64,000 nt of DNA from Porphyrobacter sp. GA68 (GCF_022605525.1 NZ_JAKQYJ010000001.1:558001-622000), one strand, 5' to 3'; positions 35,763 through 44,935 are shown, counted from the first letter of the stretch. The notes: generated from the sequence alone by a model not told the origin. Numbers and translations are program-made.

Positions 35763-35812
35763 CTTTACCCGTATGCGCATTCTGTTCCCATAAAGATCGG
35801 GGGGAGGAAGAA

Positions 35813-38290
35813 ATGCGACACCTGCTTAAAGCGACGCTGCTGCTCACGACCTGTGTCGGCACACCGGCCCTGGCGCAGGAGGTTGGTCCGCCTGATGGCG
35901 AGACGCAGGGCACTCAAACCATTCAGGCCGGAAACGAGATCATCGTGACCGCCAGAAAACGCGAGGAAACACTGCAGGATGTGCCGACCACTGTCGCAGT
36001 GACCACTGCGGACACCATCGCGAGGCTGGCGCTGAACAGCTTAGAGGACATGTCAAAGACGCTGCCCGGCCTTGTATTCGATGAATCTTTCGGTCGGAAT
36101 TCCAGCCGCCCGGTGATCCGCGGACAGGCCAACCTGCTCGGCCAGTCCGGAGTCGCGTTCTTCATCGACGGCATCTACTTTACCGGATCGCTCGCCGATT
36201 ACGATGTCGACACCATCGAACGGCTCGAGGTGGTCAAGGGACCCCAGAGCGCCCTTTACGGACGCAACACCTACTCGGGTGCGATAAACGTCATCTCCAA
36301 GTTTCCCGGCGATACATGGGAAGGACGCGTCACGGCTGATTTGGCGCAGCATGATCGCTATGAGATCACTGCCGGAATCAGAGGGCCCGTGACAGATGGA
36401 CTTTCGGTGGGCGTGAACGGCCGCTTCTACGACTTCGGCGGAGAATACACGAACCTGTTCGACGGCGAGAAGGTCGGACAGCAATCATCCTGGTCGGTGT
36501 CCGGGCTCGCGCGGTGGGACAACGGCGGGCCGTTCACCGCCAACCTTCGCGCCTACTACAACAGGACCGATGACGGGCAGCCCGCACTGTTCCAGCAAAG
36601 TGCAAACGAGAACAACTGCCTGCCTGATCGCGGCGCCCTGTATGGCGGAAGCGGCCGGTATTACTGCGGCACGATCCGCCCGCAGGCGATCAACACCGAC
36701 TACCGCCGGCAGTTCACCAACGTGGAGGATGTCGGGCTGGAAGCGGATTTCTACGCCATCAGCCTCAGGATGGATTATCAGCTGTCCGACCGGCTGACGC
36801 TGACGTCGCTCACGGGTTACAACAATCGGGAAGAGACGCAGCTGACCGACGGCGACTACTCACCCGAAAGCTTCCAGACGGCGGTGTTTGCCAGCTTCCC
36901 GCTTTCGTTTACCCCTGCTCCGCCGCCCCGCCGGGCGATCATTGGCCTTGTGAACTCGACCCTTGATTTCAGCTTCGCGAACCTCGCCAAGGTCGAGGAC
37001 TGGTCACAGGAACTTCGGCTCACCTATCAAAGCGAAGCGCTGGACATCATCGTCGGCGGGTACTTCTTTGATCAGAGTGATGACAGCTTTTCCATCCGCG
37101 AAGTGCCGCCGGATGCGCTGGCCCGCGCCCAAGCCAATCTGACACAGCGTCGCAACGCGATTTGCGCCGCGAACCCGATCTGCCTTGCCACCGCCCCGCT
37201 GACCCCGCTGACTGCGGTGCCCAACCCGCGGGACGAGAATTTATTGCAAATACGCAATGTGGCCGCCTTCGGGGCAGTTACGTTTCACCTGACAACGACG
37301 CTCAACCTCGGCTTTGAAGGGCGCTATGCGGAAGAGCGTATCCGGCAGACCGCCTTCGACTTTGACGAAGGTCAGCAGCGCCCGCTTCCGGTATTCGCGG
37401 AACGCACGTTCAGGGACTTCAGCCCGCGCGTTCTGCTGGATTGGCAGGCGACGCCGGATAATCTGGTCTATGCCATCTTTGCCCAGGGCCAGAAACCGGG
37501 CGGCTTCAATGGACCTATCGCCATCGCCTTCGGCGCGCCGACGTACAACGCCGAGGATGTGACATCGTATGAGCTTGGTTTCAAGAACCGCCTGCTCGGC
37601 GGCGCATTGGTCGCCAACCTAGCGATGTTTCACAACGAAATCGAAGGGTATCAGCTGACGCAGACCACCTTTGTGCCGCCCAATTCGTTTTCGGCCATTA
37701 CCAACGCGGGCAACGCGCGGGTTAACGGAGCGGAACTGGAACTGATCGCTCGCCCAGGCAGCGGGTTTACCATCACCGCCAACTACGCGCTGGCGGACAG
37801 CCGCTTCACCAGCGGTTTCGATGAAAATCAGGGTGTCCTGAACGACGTTGCCGACGATGGCTTGGTCAATTGCTCAACCGGTGACCAGGCACCCCAGCTT
37901 GCCGGCTGTCAGTCCGCCTTTGGCTCCATTAAAGGCAAGCGGATTCCCAGGGCGCCAGTGCACCGGGTCTTTGCCGATGTGGATTACCGCACTCCATTGG
38001 GCGACAGCGGATGGAACGCCTTTATCGGGGGCAATGTAACGCTGACGTCCAGCAGCTTTGCCCAAGTACACAATTTGGCCAAGACGGGTGACGCGACGGT
38101 CGTAGACGCGCGTATCGGCGTGGAAAACAGCCGCTTTCGGATCCAGGGTTACGTCCGCAACCTGACTAACGAAGACGCAGTTCAGCAGGTGTTGCGTTTT
38201 GCCGATGCGAACAACGACCTGCGACGCAGTTTCGTGGCAGGTTTGCGGCCGGGCCGTTCGTTCGGAGTTATCCTGGAAGCACGGTACTAG
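35813..38290 (+). CDS. TonB-dependent outer-membrane receptor 2
   Basis: An 825-residue TonB-dependent receptor with signal peptide MRHLLKATLLLTTCVGTPAL (ending at ALAQ), a plug start at NEIIVTARKREETLQDVPTT, and VVKGPQSALYGRNTYSGAIN. It ends SFGVILEARY. ATG at 35813 follows GGGGGAGG. It differs clearly from receptor 1, so two different outer-membrane entry routes serve the regulon, or one handles a second substrate. It is a single-gene unit under operator site 4 and converges with the DUF1838 gene. Confidence 0.95.
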   Translation: MRHLLKATLLLTTCVGTPALAQEVGPPDGETQGTQTIQAGNEIIVTARKREETLQDVPTTVAVTTADTIARLALNSLEDMSKTLPGLVFDESFGRNSSRPVIRGQANLLGQSGVAFFIDGIYFTGSLADYDVDTIERLEVVKGPQSALYGRNTYSGAINVISKFPGDTWEGRVTADLAQHDRYEITAGIRGPVTDGLSVGVNGRFYDFGGEYTNLFDGEKVGQQSSWSVSGLARWDNGGPFTANLRAYYNRTDDGQPALFQQSANENNCLPDRGALYGGSGRYYCGTIRPQAINTDYRRQFTNVEDVGLEADFYAISLRMDYQLSDRLTLTSLTGYNNREETQLTDGDYSPESFQTAVFASFPLSFTPAPPPRRAIIGLVNSTLDFSFANLAKVEDWSQELRLTYQSEALDIIVGGYFFDQSDDSFSIREVPPDALARAQANLTQRRNAICAANPICLATAPLTPLTAVPNPRDENLLQIRNVAAFGAVTFHLTTTLNLGFEGRYAEERIRQTAFDFDEGQQRPLPVFAERTFRDFSPRVLLDWQATPDNLVYAIFAQGQKPGGFNGPIAIAFGAPTYNAEDVTSYELGFKNRLLGGALVANLAMFHNEIEGYQLTQTTFVPPNSFSAITNAGNARVNGAELELIARPGSGFTITANYALADSRFTSGFDENQGVLNDVADDGLVNCSTGDQAPQLAGCQSAFGSIKGKRIPRAPVHRVFADVDYRTPLGDSGWNAFIGGNVTLTSSSFAQVHNLAKTGDATVVDARIGVENSRFRIQGYVRNLTNEDAVQQVLRFADANNDLRRSFVAGLRPGRSFGVILEARY

Positions 38291-38323
38291 GCACGACGCG
38301 GTCCGTTCAGGCCCGGACGCCCG

Positions 38324-39247
38324 CTATGGCGCCCGGTGCGGGCCAGCACTGCTCCCGGCTGCCCGTTCAGCGTCGACCCTATCCTTGAACACCGTCCACG
38401 TCGTCTCATTCGGGCGAGTGTCGTCGAGTGGTGGAGGTGCGGTATATTCAGGATAGTTCGCGGCGATCTCACGCTTCAGCACATCGGGAAGGTCGGCAAA
38501 CCCGCCGGGCAATTTGCTGCCCATCGCGTTGAACACCATCTGCCCTTGGCGGCCGCGCATCTTCATCCACGGCATCCAGTCGGACAGCCGGACCCAAGCG
38601 ACACTGGGATAGGCGGTGGACTTGCTCGCGTCGAGCGCTTCGGCCGCGTTCATCGTGAAGTCGAAGATCTCCATCGCGTGATACTTGTTGCCCACATAGT
38701 CCTGGTAATCTCCGCCCAGCGGGTTGGTGTAAAACAGCGGTACTTCGAACGGCATGAACAGCCATTGGCCCTCCCGTCTGAGAGACGGCACGGCGAAGGG
38801 GACGCCATCCGCATTACGCTCGAAGCTGGGTCGTTGGTTTACCGGGTCGTTGGCAATGTGCAGCACTTCAACCGTTTCCCCGGTCCAAGGGTTGTTCCAC
38901 CGACGCACCACCTCGCCCGTCGCCGGATCGAGGAAGAGCATGATTTCGCGGCTCACCATGCGCCACCCCTGCCCCCGCTGCGGATCCGTTACGCTGGTGC
39001 ATTGCCGGATGTTCATTCCTTCGCCGCGGAACAGGAGGCGATCAGGTTCCCCCTGAACGCGGGAATAGACATTGCCGCTCCAGTGATAGACCGCGGCTTG
39101 GCCGTCCGCTTCGCCGCACTGGGCCCGCTTGGCGATCTCCAGCACGTCGGCGGGATTGGCGAGATCAAGCGTCCGGGCGGCCACCGGAGCGCCGATAAAC
39201 AGGGGCAGGGTGGCCAATGCGCAGATCAGGGCCGTGGAACTTCTCAT
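38324..39247 (-). CDS. DUF1838 family exported protein
   Basis: A 307-residue protein with signal peptide MRSSTALICALATLPLFIGA. The body matches DUF1838: YHWSGNVYSRVQGEPDRLLF, RGEGMNIRQC and SREIMLFLDPATGEVVRRWN. The family is found in proteobacterial catabolic clusters and has no proven activity; it looks beta-rich. It is divergent from the CitE-like gene across operator site 5 and so belongs to the regulon. A role in binding or modifying the substrate in the periplasm is inference from the signal peptide and context. Confidence 0.82.
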   Translation of the reverse strand: MRSSTALICALATLPLFIGAPVAARTLDLANPADVLEIAKRAQCGEADGQAAVYHWSGNVYSRVQGEPDRLLFRGEGMNIRQCTSVTDPQRGQGWRMVSREIMLFLDPATGEVVRRWNNPWTGETVEVLHIANDPVNQRPSFERNADGVPFAVPSLRREGQWLFMPFEVPLFYTNPLGGDYQDYVGNKYHAMEIFDFTMNAAEALDASKSTAYPSVAWVRLSDWMPWMKMRGRQGQMVFNAMGSKLPGGFADLPDVLKREIAANYPEYTAPPPLDDTRPNETTWTVFKDRVDAERAAGSSAGPHRAP

Positions 39248-39288
39248 GGCTTTCTCCCGTCAGATATGACGCCGGAGCATCATTCGGC

Positions 39289-39294
39289 TTGACA
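39289..39294 (+). promoter_or_regulatory. -35 element of the CitE-MaoC operon
   Basis: Consensus TTGACA at 39289-39294. The operator at 39301-39312 begins 6 bp downstream, and the -10 position with a 17-bp spacer is 39312-39317 (AATTGT). Binding there would block RNA polymerase, consistent with repression. Confidence 0.5.
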
Positions 39295-39300
39295 ATAAAG

Positions 39301-39312
39301 TTGTCCGGACAA
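39301..39312. promoter_or_regulatory. TTGTCCGGACAA operator (site 5)
   Basis: Exact 12-bp palindrome between the divergent DUF1838 gene (start 39247) and the CitE-like gene (start 39362), preceded by AAAG and followed by ATTG as at site 3. Confidence 0.85.
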
Positions 39313-39361
39313 ATTGTGAAGCGCTACTTGTCCCGGCAAGCTTCAGGAGCGTACTGAACCC

Positions 39362-40183
39362 GTGTTTTCCTGCAACAGCGTCCTGTTTGTCCCCGGCTCG
39401 CGGCCAGATCGTTTCGTCAAGGCGCGTGGTTGCGGAGCGGGTCTGACGATCATCGATCTGGAGGACGCGGTCGGGTCCGCTGACAAGGAGGAAGCGCGGT
39501 GCGCCGCGTTCCGCGAAGCGGCGAGCGACCCTGTCCGTCTCGCCATCCGCATTAACGCGGTGACCACCCGCGCTGGTATCGCGGACCTGCATTACCTGGC
39601 GGATGCCCAGGCGTTGCCCCAGTATCTTATGTTGCCCATGGTCGAGTCAGCGGCGGAGCTGGCGGTCGTGCGCGGCGCATTAGGGACATGCTGTCCACCG
39701 CTCCTGCCGCTGGTGGAAACCCCGCGCGGGCTGCGTCATCTGTTGGATATTGCACGCAATGATGCGGTGGCGGCGGTGATGCTCGGGGGGGCTGATTTTT
39801 CTGCGGAACTCGGCGTGGAGCTTGCGTGGGAGTCAATGCTGGGAACCCGTCACCAGTTTGTTCTCGCCTGTGCGGAAGCGGGCAAGCCGGCCATCGACGC
39901 GCCGTTTGTTGCCCTCGACGACGACGAGGCGCTGGCGGAAGAATGCCGCCGTGCGCGAGCCATAGGCTTTTCGGCCAAGGCGGCAATCCATCCGCGACAG
40001 GTGCCGATCATGGAAAAGGCGTTCCGCCCCACTGTCGCCGAACAGGAGGAAGCGGCGGAGGCGATCAGGGTGTACGAGGAAGCTGGCGGCAAGGCGATCC
40101 GCCACCGGGGGCGGATGCTGGAAGCTCCGCTCGTCAAGCGGTATCAGGCTATTCGAGCGAAGGGGGAGCGGAGCCATGCGTGA
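39362..40183 (+). CDS. HpcH/HpaI aldolase (CitE-type CoA-ester lyase)
   Basis: A 273-residue CitE-like lyase that cleaves 3-hydroxyacyl-CoAs such as citramalyl- or malyl-CoA. Visible are FVPGSRPDRF, IDLEDAV with the metal-binding Glu-Asp, the substrate Arg in IRIN, PLVETPRGLRHL and MLGGADFSAELG. It starts with GTG at 39362, with CAGGAG 12 nt upstream. It overlaps the MaoC gene by 8 bp. CitE with MaoC and a CoA transferase is the arrangement of itaconate and mesaconate breakdown (hydration to citramalyl-CoA, then cleavage to acetyl-CoA and pyruvate), which is the best analogy here. Confidence 0.88.
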   Translation: MFSCNSVLFVPGSRPDRFVKARGCGAGLTIIDLEDAVGSADKEEARCAAFREAASDPVRLAIRINAVTTRAGIADLHYLADAQALPQYLMLPMVESAAELAVVRGALGTCCPPLLPLVETPRGLRHLLDIARNDAVAAVMLGGADFSAELGVELAWESMLGTRHQFVLACAEAGKPAIDAPFVALDDDEALAEECRRARAIGFSAKAAIHPRQVPIMEKAFRPTVAEQEEAAEAIRVYEEAGGKAIRHRGRMLEAPLVKRYQAIRAKGERSHA

Positions 40184-40685
40184 AGCGGTCAGGGAAGTTG
40201 CGCCGGGACGCTTTCGCGAAGTGTTCGGCCGCGCATTCGAGGATTTCGAGCCGGGCCATGTTTACGAACACCGCCCGGGGCGCACCATCACCGATGCCGA
40301 CAATGTGTGGTTCACTCTCCTGACCATGAACACCCATCCGGCACATTTCGATTACGAGTACGCAAAGAAGACAGAGTTCGGTAAACCGCTGGTTGTCAGC
40401 CCGCTGACCATCGCCTTGATGACCGGGATGAGCGTGTCGGATACCAGCGCCAAGGCCGTCGCGAACCTTGGCTGGGACGAAGTGCGCATGGTTCACCCGC
40501 TGTATGTCGGGGATACACTCTATTGCGAAAGCGAAGTGCTGACCAAGCGGGAAAGCAAGAGCCGCCCCGATCAAGGCATTGTCACCTTCAAGACGGTCGC
40601 CCGCAATCAGGATGGCGTCATCGTCAGCCATTACAAGCGCACCATTCTGGTGTGGAAGCGGGGTTGCGGCCCCGTGGATGATTAA
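40176..40685 (+). CDS. MaoC-family acyl-CoA hydratase
   Basis: A 169-residue hotdog-fold hydratase. The MaoC motif region is NTHPAHFDYEYAKKTEFGKP (Asp/His pair), with VVSPLTIALMTGMSV and VRMVHPLYVGDTLYCESEVL. It probably adds water to an unsaturated branched-chain CoA ester such as an itaconyl- or mesaconyl-CoA analogue, giving the substrate of the adjoining lyase. It overlaps the lyase gene by 8 bp and precedes the acyl-CoA dehydrogenase by 9 bp. Confidence 0.88.
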   Translation: MREAVREVAPGRFREVFGRAFEDFEPGHVYEHRPGRTITDADNVWFTLLTMNTHPAHFDYEYAKKTEFGKPLVVSPLTIALMTGMSVSDTSAKAVANLGWDEVRMVHPLYVGDTLYCESEVLTKRESKSRPDQGIVTFKTVARNQDGVIVSHYKRTILVWKRGCGPVDD

Positions 40686-40694
40686 GGAACTGAT

Positions 40695-41885
40695 ATGGCC
40701 ACCGCTTACAAAGTTGATGAACCTTTGCGCACGATCGATCCTGCCGAGGAGCAGGCGTTCATGGACACGATCAATCGGTGGCTTGAACGGGATGTGATAC
40801 CTGTCGTCCGGCATCACGACCACCACGACGAGTGGCCGGAAAAGCTGGTGGCGCAGATGTGCGAAATGGGGCTGTTCGGCGCGACCATCGGACAGCGGTA
40901 CGGCGGCCTCGGATTGCCGGCGACCACTTATGCCAACATCGTCGCGCGCATCTCATCCTACTGGATGGCGATCACCGGCATTTTCAATTCGCACCTCATC
41001 ATGGCCGCAGCGATCGAGCGGTTCGGCACCACGGCGCAGAAGGAGCAATGGCTGCCGCGCCTGGCCACGGGAGAAATCCGCGGCGGCCTGGCACTGACGG
41101 AACCCAATGCAGGCACCGACCTTCAGGCCATCCGCACGGTTGCCCGGCGCGAGGGCGACGATTACATCCTCAACGGCACCAAGACCTGGATTTCGAACGC
41201 GATCCACGGCGACTGCTTCGCCCTGCTCGCCAAGACTGACCCTACGGCCGAGCCGCGCTACAAAGGGATGAGCCTGTTCATCGCCGACAAGCGCGAGGGC
41301 GCGGGACTCACCACCGGAAAGAAGTTCGACAAGCTGGGCTACAAGGCGATCGACAGCGCGGAATTGATCATGGAGGATTACCGCGTCCCCGCCAACCAGT
41401 TGATCGGCGGGACAGAGGGGCAGGGTTTTTTCCAGGCCACCGGCGGGCTGGAACTGGGCCGCATCAACGTCGCGGCGCGCGGGGTGGGTCTTGCGGAAGG
41501 GGCGCTTCGCCTCGCCGCGGAGTACGCGCAGACCCGCGAAACAATGGGCAAGCCGATCGCGCAGCATCAGGCAATTCAGCTCAAGATCGGAGACATGGCA
41601 ACCCGCGCACGGGCGGCTCGCCTGCTGACCATGGACGCCGCTCAGGCCTATGACAAGGGCGAGCGGTGCGACATGGAAGCGGGCATGGCCAAGTACTTCG
41701 CCAGCGAAGCAGCGGTGGAAAACAGCCAGGAGGCGATGCGGGTGTTCGGCGGCTATTCCTATTCCAAGGAATACGACATCGAACGCTTCTATCGCGACAG
41801 CATGCTGATGTGCATCGGCGAAGGCACCAACGAGATGCAGCGCATCATTATCGCCCGCCAGCACCTCAAAGCCAATCCGGCTTGA
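40695..41885 (+). CDS. acyl-CoA dehydrogenase
   Basis: A 396-residue FAD-dependent acyl-CoA dehydrogenase. ALTEPNAGTDLQAIRTVARR is the first family motif, and RVFGGYSYSKEYDIERFYRD contains the expected catalytic Glu; CIGEGTNEMQRIIIARQ is the second motif. It would introduce a 2,3-double bond into a saturated CoA ester (for example a methylsuccinyl-type ester), feeding the MaoC hydratase. ATG at 40695 follows AAGGAACTGAT. The following CoA transferase frame starts within or just after its stop codon. Confidence 0.93.
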   Translation: MATAYKVDEPLRTIDPAEEQAFMDTINRWLERDVIPVVRHHDHHDEWPEKLVAQMCEMGLFGATIGQRYGGLGLPATTYANIVARISSYWMAITGIFNSHLIMAAAIERFGTTAQKEQWLPRLATGEIRGGLALTEPNAGTDLQAIRTVARREGDDYILNGTKTWISNAIHGDCFALLAKTDPTAEPRYKGMSLFIADKREGAGLTTGKKFDKLGYKAIDSAELIMEDYRVPANQLIGGTEGQGFFQATGGLELGRINVAARGVGLAEGALRLAAEYAQTRETMGKPIAQHQAIQLKIGDMATRARAARLLTMDAAQAYDKGERCDMEAGMAKYFASEAAVENSQEAMRVFGGYSYSKEYDIERFYRDSMLMCIGEGTNEMQRIIIARQHLKANPA

Positions 41886-43096
41886 CAGGTTTGGACCGGC
41901 CGCTCCCCCTCGCAGGCTTTCGCATCCTTTCGGCGGAGCAGTACGGCGCCGGCCCCTACGGCACCATGCACCTCGCGCAGCTGGGCGCCGAGGTCATCAA
42001 GATTGAACCGCCGCGTGTGAACGGCGGCGGCGGAGACACGGCGCGGGCCGTGGGGCCGCATTTCCTGCGCGATGACGAAAGCCTCTACTTCAGTGCATTC
42101 AATCTCAATAAGCGCTCCCTGACGCTCGACCTGCGGGCCGCTGAAGGACAGGCGATCTTCCGGCAGCTGGCGGCAACCGCGCACGCCGTCGCGAACAACA
42201 AGCGCGGCGATCTGCCCGCCACGCTGGGGCTTACGTATGCCGCGCTGCAGGACATCAATCCGGCGATCGTGTGCGCCCATTTATCGGCTTATGGCCGCGA
42301 CAATGCCCGTGCCCGATGGCCCGGGTACGATTACCTCATGCAGGCGGAGGCAGGTTATCTGGCCCTGACCGGCGAACCGGGCGGTGAGCCGCAGCGCATG
42401 GGACTGTCGATTGTCGACTTCATGACCGGCACGCTGATGTCGGTTGGCCTGCTTTCCGCCCTGATCGACGCGCAGCGGACTGGCAGGGGCTGCGACGTGG
42501 ACACCGACCTCCTGTCAGCGGCGGTGCACCAGTTGAGCTACCCGGCAGTGTGGTACATGAACGAAGGCGACGAGACGCAGCGGACGCCCCGTTCTGCCCA
42601 CCCGACCGCCACTCCCAGCCAGCTGGTCAAGGCGCAGGACGGATGGCTGTTCATCATGTGCCAGCTACCCAAGTTCTGGAACGTGCTGACAAAGCGAATA
42701 GAGCGGCCCGATCTGGCCCGCGACCCGCGCTTTGCCAGCAACGCCGACCGGCTGGCGCATCGGCAGGAACTGACGGAGTTGCTGGACGCGCATTTCGGCC
42801 GCAAACCGGTTGCGCACTGGCTGGACCTGCTCGCCGGGCATGTCCCGGTCGCCCCCGTAAACCGGCTCGGGCAGGCGCTGGAAAACGAATGGCTGGAGGC
42901 GACCGGAATGCATACCTCGGTCGATCATCCCGACCGTTCCGGCCTTCAGGTGCTCGCCAGCCCCATCCGAGTCGATGGCGAACGCCTGCCGAACCGTGCC
43001 GCCCCGCTGCTTGGTGCGGACACCGACGCGCTGCTGGCGGAGCTGGGCTATGCACCGCAAGAGATTGCCCGGCTGCGGCAGGAAGGCGTGGTCTGA
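41882..43096 (+). CDS. family III CoA transferase (second copy)
   Basis: A ~404-residue family III CoA transferase: LAGFRILSAEQYGAGPYGTM, GAEVIKIEPPRVNGGG, FNLNKRSLTLDLRAAEGQ and a C-terminal region with PVAPVNRLGQALENEW. The column where the catalytic Asp is often found reads Ser (VDTDLLSAAVHQ), which needs checking. No ATG or GTG fits; the start is TTG at 41882 (overlapping the previous TGA) or TTG at 41891, so this is uncertain. It lies 3 bp before the third CoA transferase; the pair may form a heteromer. Confidence 0.82.
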   Translation: MTGLDRPLPLAGFRILSAEQYGAGPYGTMHLAQLGAEVIKIEPPRVNGGGGDTARAVGPHFLRDDESLYFSAFNLNKRSLTLDLRAAEGQAIFRQLAATAHAVANNKRGDLPATLGLTYAALQDINPAIVCAHLSAYGRDNARARWPGYDYLMQAEAGYLALTGEPGGEPQRMGLSIVDFMTGTLMSVGLLSALIDAQRTGRGCDVDTDLLSAAVHQLSYPAVWYMNEGDETQRTPRSAHPTATPSQLVKAQDGWLFIMCQLPKFWNVLTKRIERPDLARDPRFASNADRLAHRQELTELLDAHFGRKPVAHWLDLLAGHVPVAPVNRLGQALENEWLEATGMHTSVDHPDRSGLQVLASPIRVDGERLPNRAAPLLGADTDALLAELGYAPQEIARLRQEGVV

Positions 43097-43099
43097 GCC

Positions 43100-44176
43100 G
43101 TGGGGAAGCTGGCGGGCATCACCGTGATCGACCTGACGCAGTTTCTGCCCGGCCCCATGATGACCGTGATGCTTGCGGATCAGGGTGCGTGCGTCATCAA
43201 GGTTGAGCCGCCTGGAGGCGACCCCGCGCGCGCCGCCGAGCCGTTTGCGACAAGACATTCCGTGTGGTTCGCCAACCTCAATCGCGGTAAGCACAGCGTC
43301 TGCCTTGACCTCAAGAGCGACGCGGGCAAGGCGCGTCTGCGGGAACTGCTGATCGGAGCTGACGTAGTCGTGGAAGGGTTTCGGCCCGGCGTAATGAGCC
43401 GGCTGGGCTTTGATTACGACGCGGTCCGCGCCATTCGATCGGACATCGTTTATTGCTCCATCACAGCCTTTGGGCAGGAAGGCGCGCTGTCGCATCATCC
43501 CGCGCACGACCTCGCGGTCCAGGCTCTGGCCGGCTTTCTCTCCGTCAACGACGCGGCCAGCGGTGATCCGGTGGTACCCGGTGTGCCGAGCGCCGATTTG
43601 GCAGCCGGGTTGACCGCGCTATCGGCGGTGCTGATGGCGCTGCTGGCGCGGGAACGGACAGGTGAGGGCGCATACATCGACTGCGCCATGTTCGACAGCC
43701 TGCTCCCATGGTCCGCGCATATCGCGGGTGAAGCGCTGCTCGGCGGCAAGGCGCCTCGATCGGCGACACAGCGGTCGCTGGGGGGATCGGCGATGTACCA
43801 GGTCTATCGCACGGCCGACGGGCACCACATCGCCCTTGGCGGACGCGAGTTGAAGTTCGCCCGCAATGTGCTGGAGGGGTTAGGCCGGCCCGACCTGATC
43901 GAACAGGCGGAACTGCCGGCAGGCGAACAGGAAAGCTTGACCAGCTTTCTACGCGAAACATTCGCCGCCCGCACCCGCGCCGCATGGATCGAGTGGTTCG
44001 AGGGGCGGGACATCGCGTTTGCCCCGGTACTGGATTTCGCGGAAGCGCTGGCACAGCCGCACATCACCGATCGTGGTCTGCTGGTTGAGAGCAGCGACGG
44101 ACCGATGATCGTTCCACCGATCCGCTTTGTCGGAGAGGAGTGGCATCCGGGCGAAGTGCCGGAGCTGGGCGCGTGA
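43100..44176 (+). CDS. family III CoA transferase (third copy)
   Basis: A 358-residue family III CoA transferase starting with GTG at 43100: TVIDLTQFLPGPMMTVMLAD, CVIKVEPPGGDPARAAEPFA, FANLNRGKHSVCLDLKSDAG and VVVEGFRPGVMSRLG. Here the candidate catalytic Asp is kept (IDCAMFDSLLPW). It is the last gene of the five-gene operator-5 unit and converges with the GntR gene with 5 bp between. The tandem of one Asp-containing and one Asp-lacking transferase suggests active and accessory subunits, but that is inference. Confidence 0.88.
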   Translation: MGKLAGITVIDLTQFLPGPMMTVMLADQGACVIKVEPPGGDPARAAEPFATRHSVWFANLNRGKHSVCLDLKSDAGKARLRELLIGADVVVEGFRPGVMSRLGFDYDAVRAIRSDIVYCSITAFGQEGALSHHPAHDLAVQALAGFLSVNDAASGDPVVPGVPSADLAAGLTALSAVLMALLARERTGEGAYIDCAMFDSLLPWSAHIAGEALLGGKAPRSATQRSLGGSAMYQVYRTADGHHIALGGRELKFARNVLEGLGRPDLIEQAELPAGEQESLTSFLRETFAARTRAAWIEWFEGRDIAFAPVLDFAEALAQPHITDRGLLVESSDGPMIVPPIRFVGEEWHPGEVPELGA

Positions 44177-44181
44177 ACCGT

Positions 44182-44931
44182 CTAGCTGTCGAGATCGATG
44201 TGCATGGAATAGGCGAAGCTGTCGCCGGGGTGATGGCTGACGGAAATCTCGAACAGCTTGCCTTGCCGGTCGCAATAGCAGCGGATGATTCGCAACACCG
44301 GGTCGCGAGTGGTGATATCCAGTGCGGCCGCGATGGTCCGATCGGCCCGGGCTGCCTGGATATCTTGCGTCACCCGTCCGATTGTCGTGCCGGTGATCCT
44401 CTCCAACTGGCTGAACAGCGTGCCGCCCTGAAGGTCGAATTGGGTAGTGACCTGGCCCAGCCGTTCATGGAAGAACGCCTCCGTCACCGCGATCGGGGGG
44501 CCGCCATTGGGCGGTCGGCGGATGCCGCGAAGACTGTGCCAGACACCCGCGGTGTTGCCCTCGACCTGCTCGGAAAACTCGCGCGGCAAGGGGCCGGAAC
44601 GTCCCAGGCCGTAAACGATGCGGCTGTCGCGTGCGTATTGCAGCAGCTCGCCCACGTTCGACAGCGGCTGGTGCAGCGCTCCACCCAGTGCCGCCGCCGG
44701 TTGAACCCGCGTGCCCGACCCGCGCCGACGTTCGATCAGGCCCTCGGCCTGCAATCGGCGCAGCGCCTCACGCACGGTAAAGCGGCTGACCCCGTACCTT
44801 TGGCACAGTTCGCTTTCGGTGGGGAAATCGCCCGAGGCGGCGTATTCGCCCGCCATGATCGCATCACGCAGGTCGCCGGCCATCCGCAGATAACGCGGGG
44901 CTTTTGCAACCGTGGTATTGGCGTCGGCCAA
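44182..44931 (-). CDS. GntR-family regulator with UTRA domain (HutC type)
   Basis: A 249-residue regulator. Residues ~12-80 form the winged-helix GntR domain (YLRMAGDLRDAIMAGEYAAS, FPTESELCQRYGVSRFTVRE, ALRRLQAEGLIERRRGSGT). Residues ~95-245 form a UTRA ligand-binding domain (IAVTEAFFHERLGQ, LERITGTTIGRVTQDIQAA, VLRIIRCYCDRQGKLFEISV). I chose TTG at 44931, with CGGAG 7 nt upstream; ATG at 44883 would cut into the winged helix. It is the only DNA-binding regulator between 12.6 and 54.9 kb, so it is the main candidate to bind TTGTCCGGACAA, probably as an inducer-released repressor. Confidence 0.88.
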   Translation of the reverse strand: MADANTTVAKAPRYLRMAGDLRDAIMAGEYAASGDFPTESELCQRYGVSRFTVREALRRLQAEGLIERRRGSGTRVQPAAALGGALHQPLSNVGELLQYARDSRIVYGLGRSGPLPREFSEQVEGNTAGVWHSLRGIRRPPNGGPPIAVTEAFFHERLGQVTTQFDLQGGTLFSQLERITGTTIGRVTQDIQAARADRTIAAALDITTRDPVLRIIRCYCDRQGKLFEISVSHHPGDSFAYSMHIDLDS

Positions 44932-44935
44932 GTCG

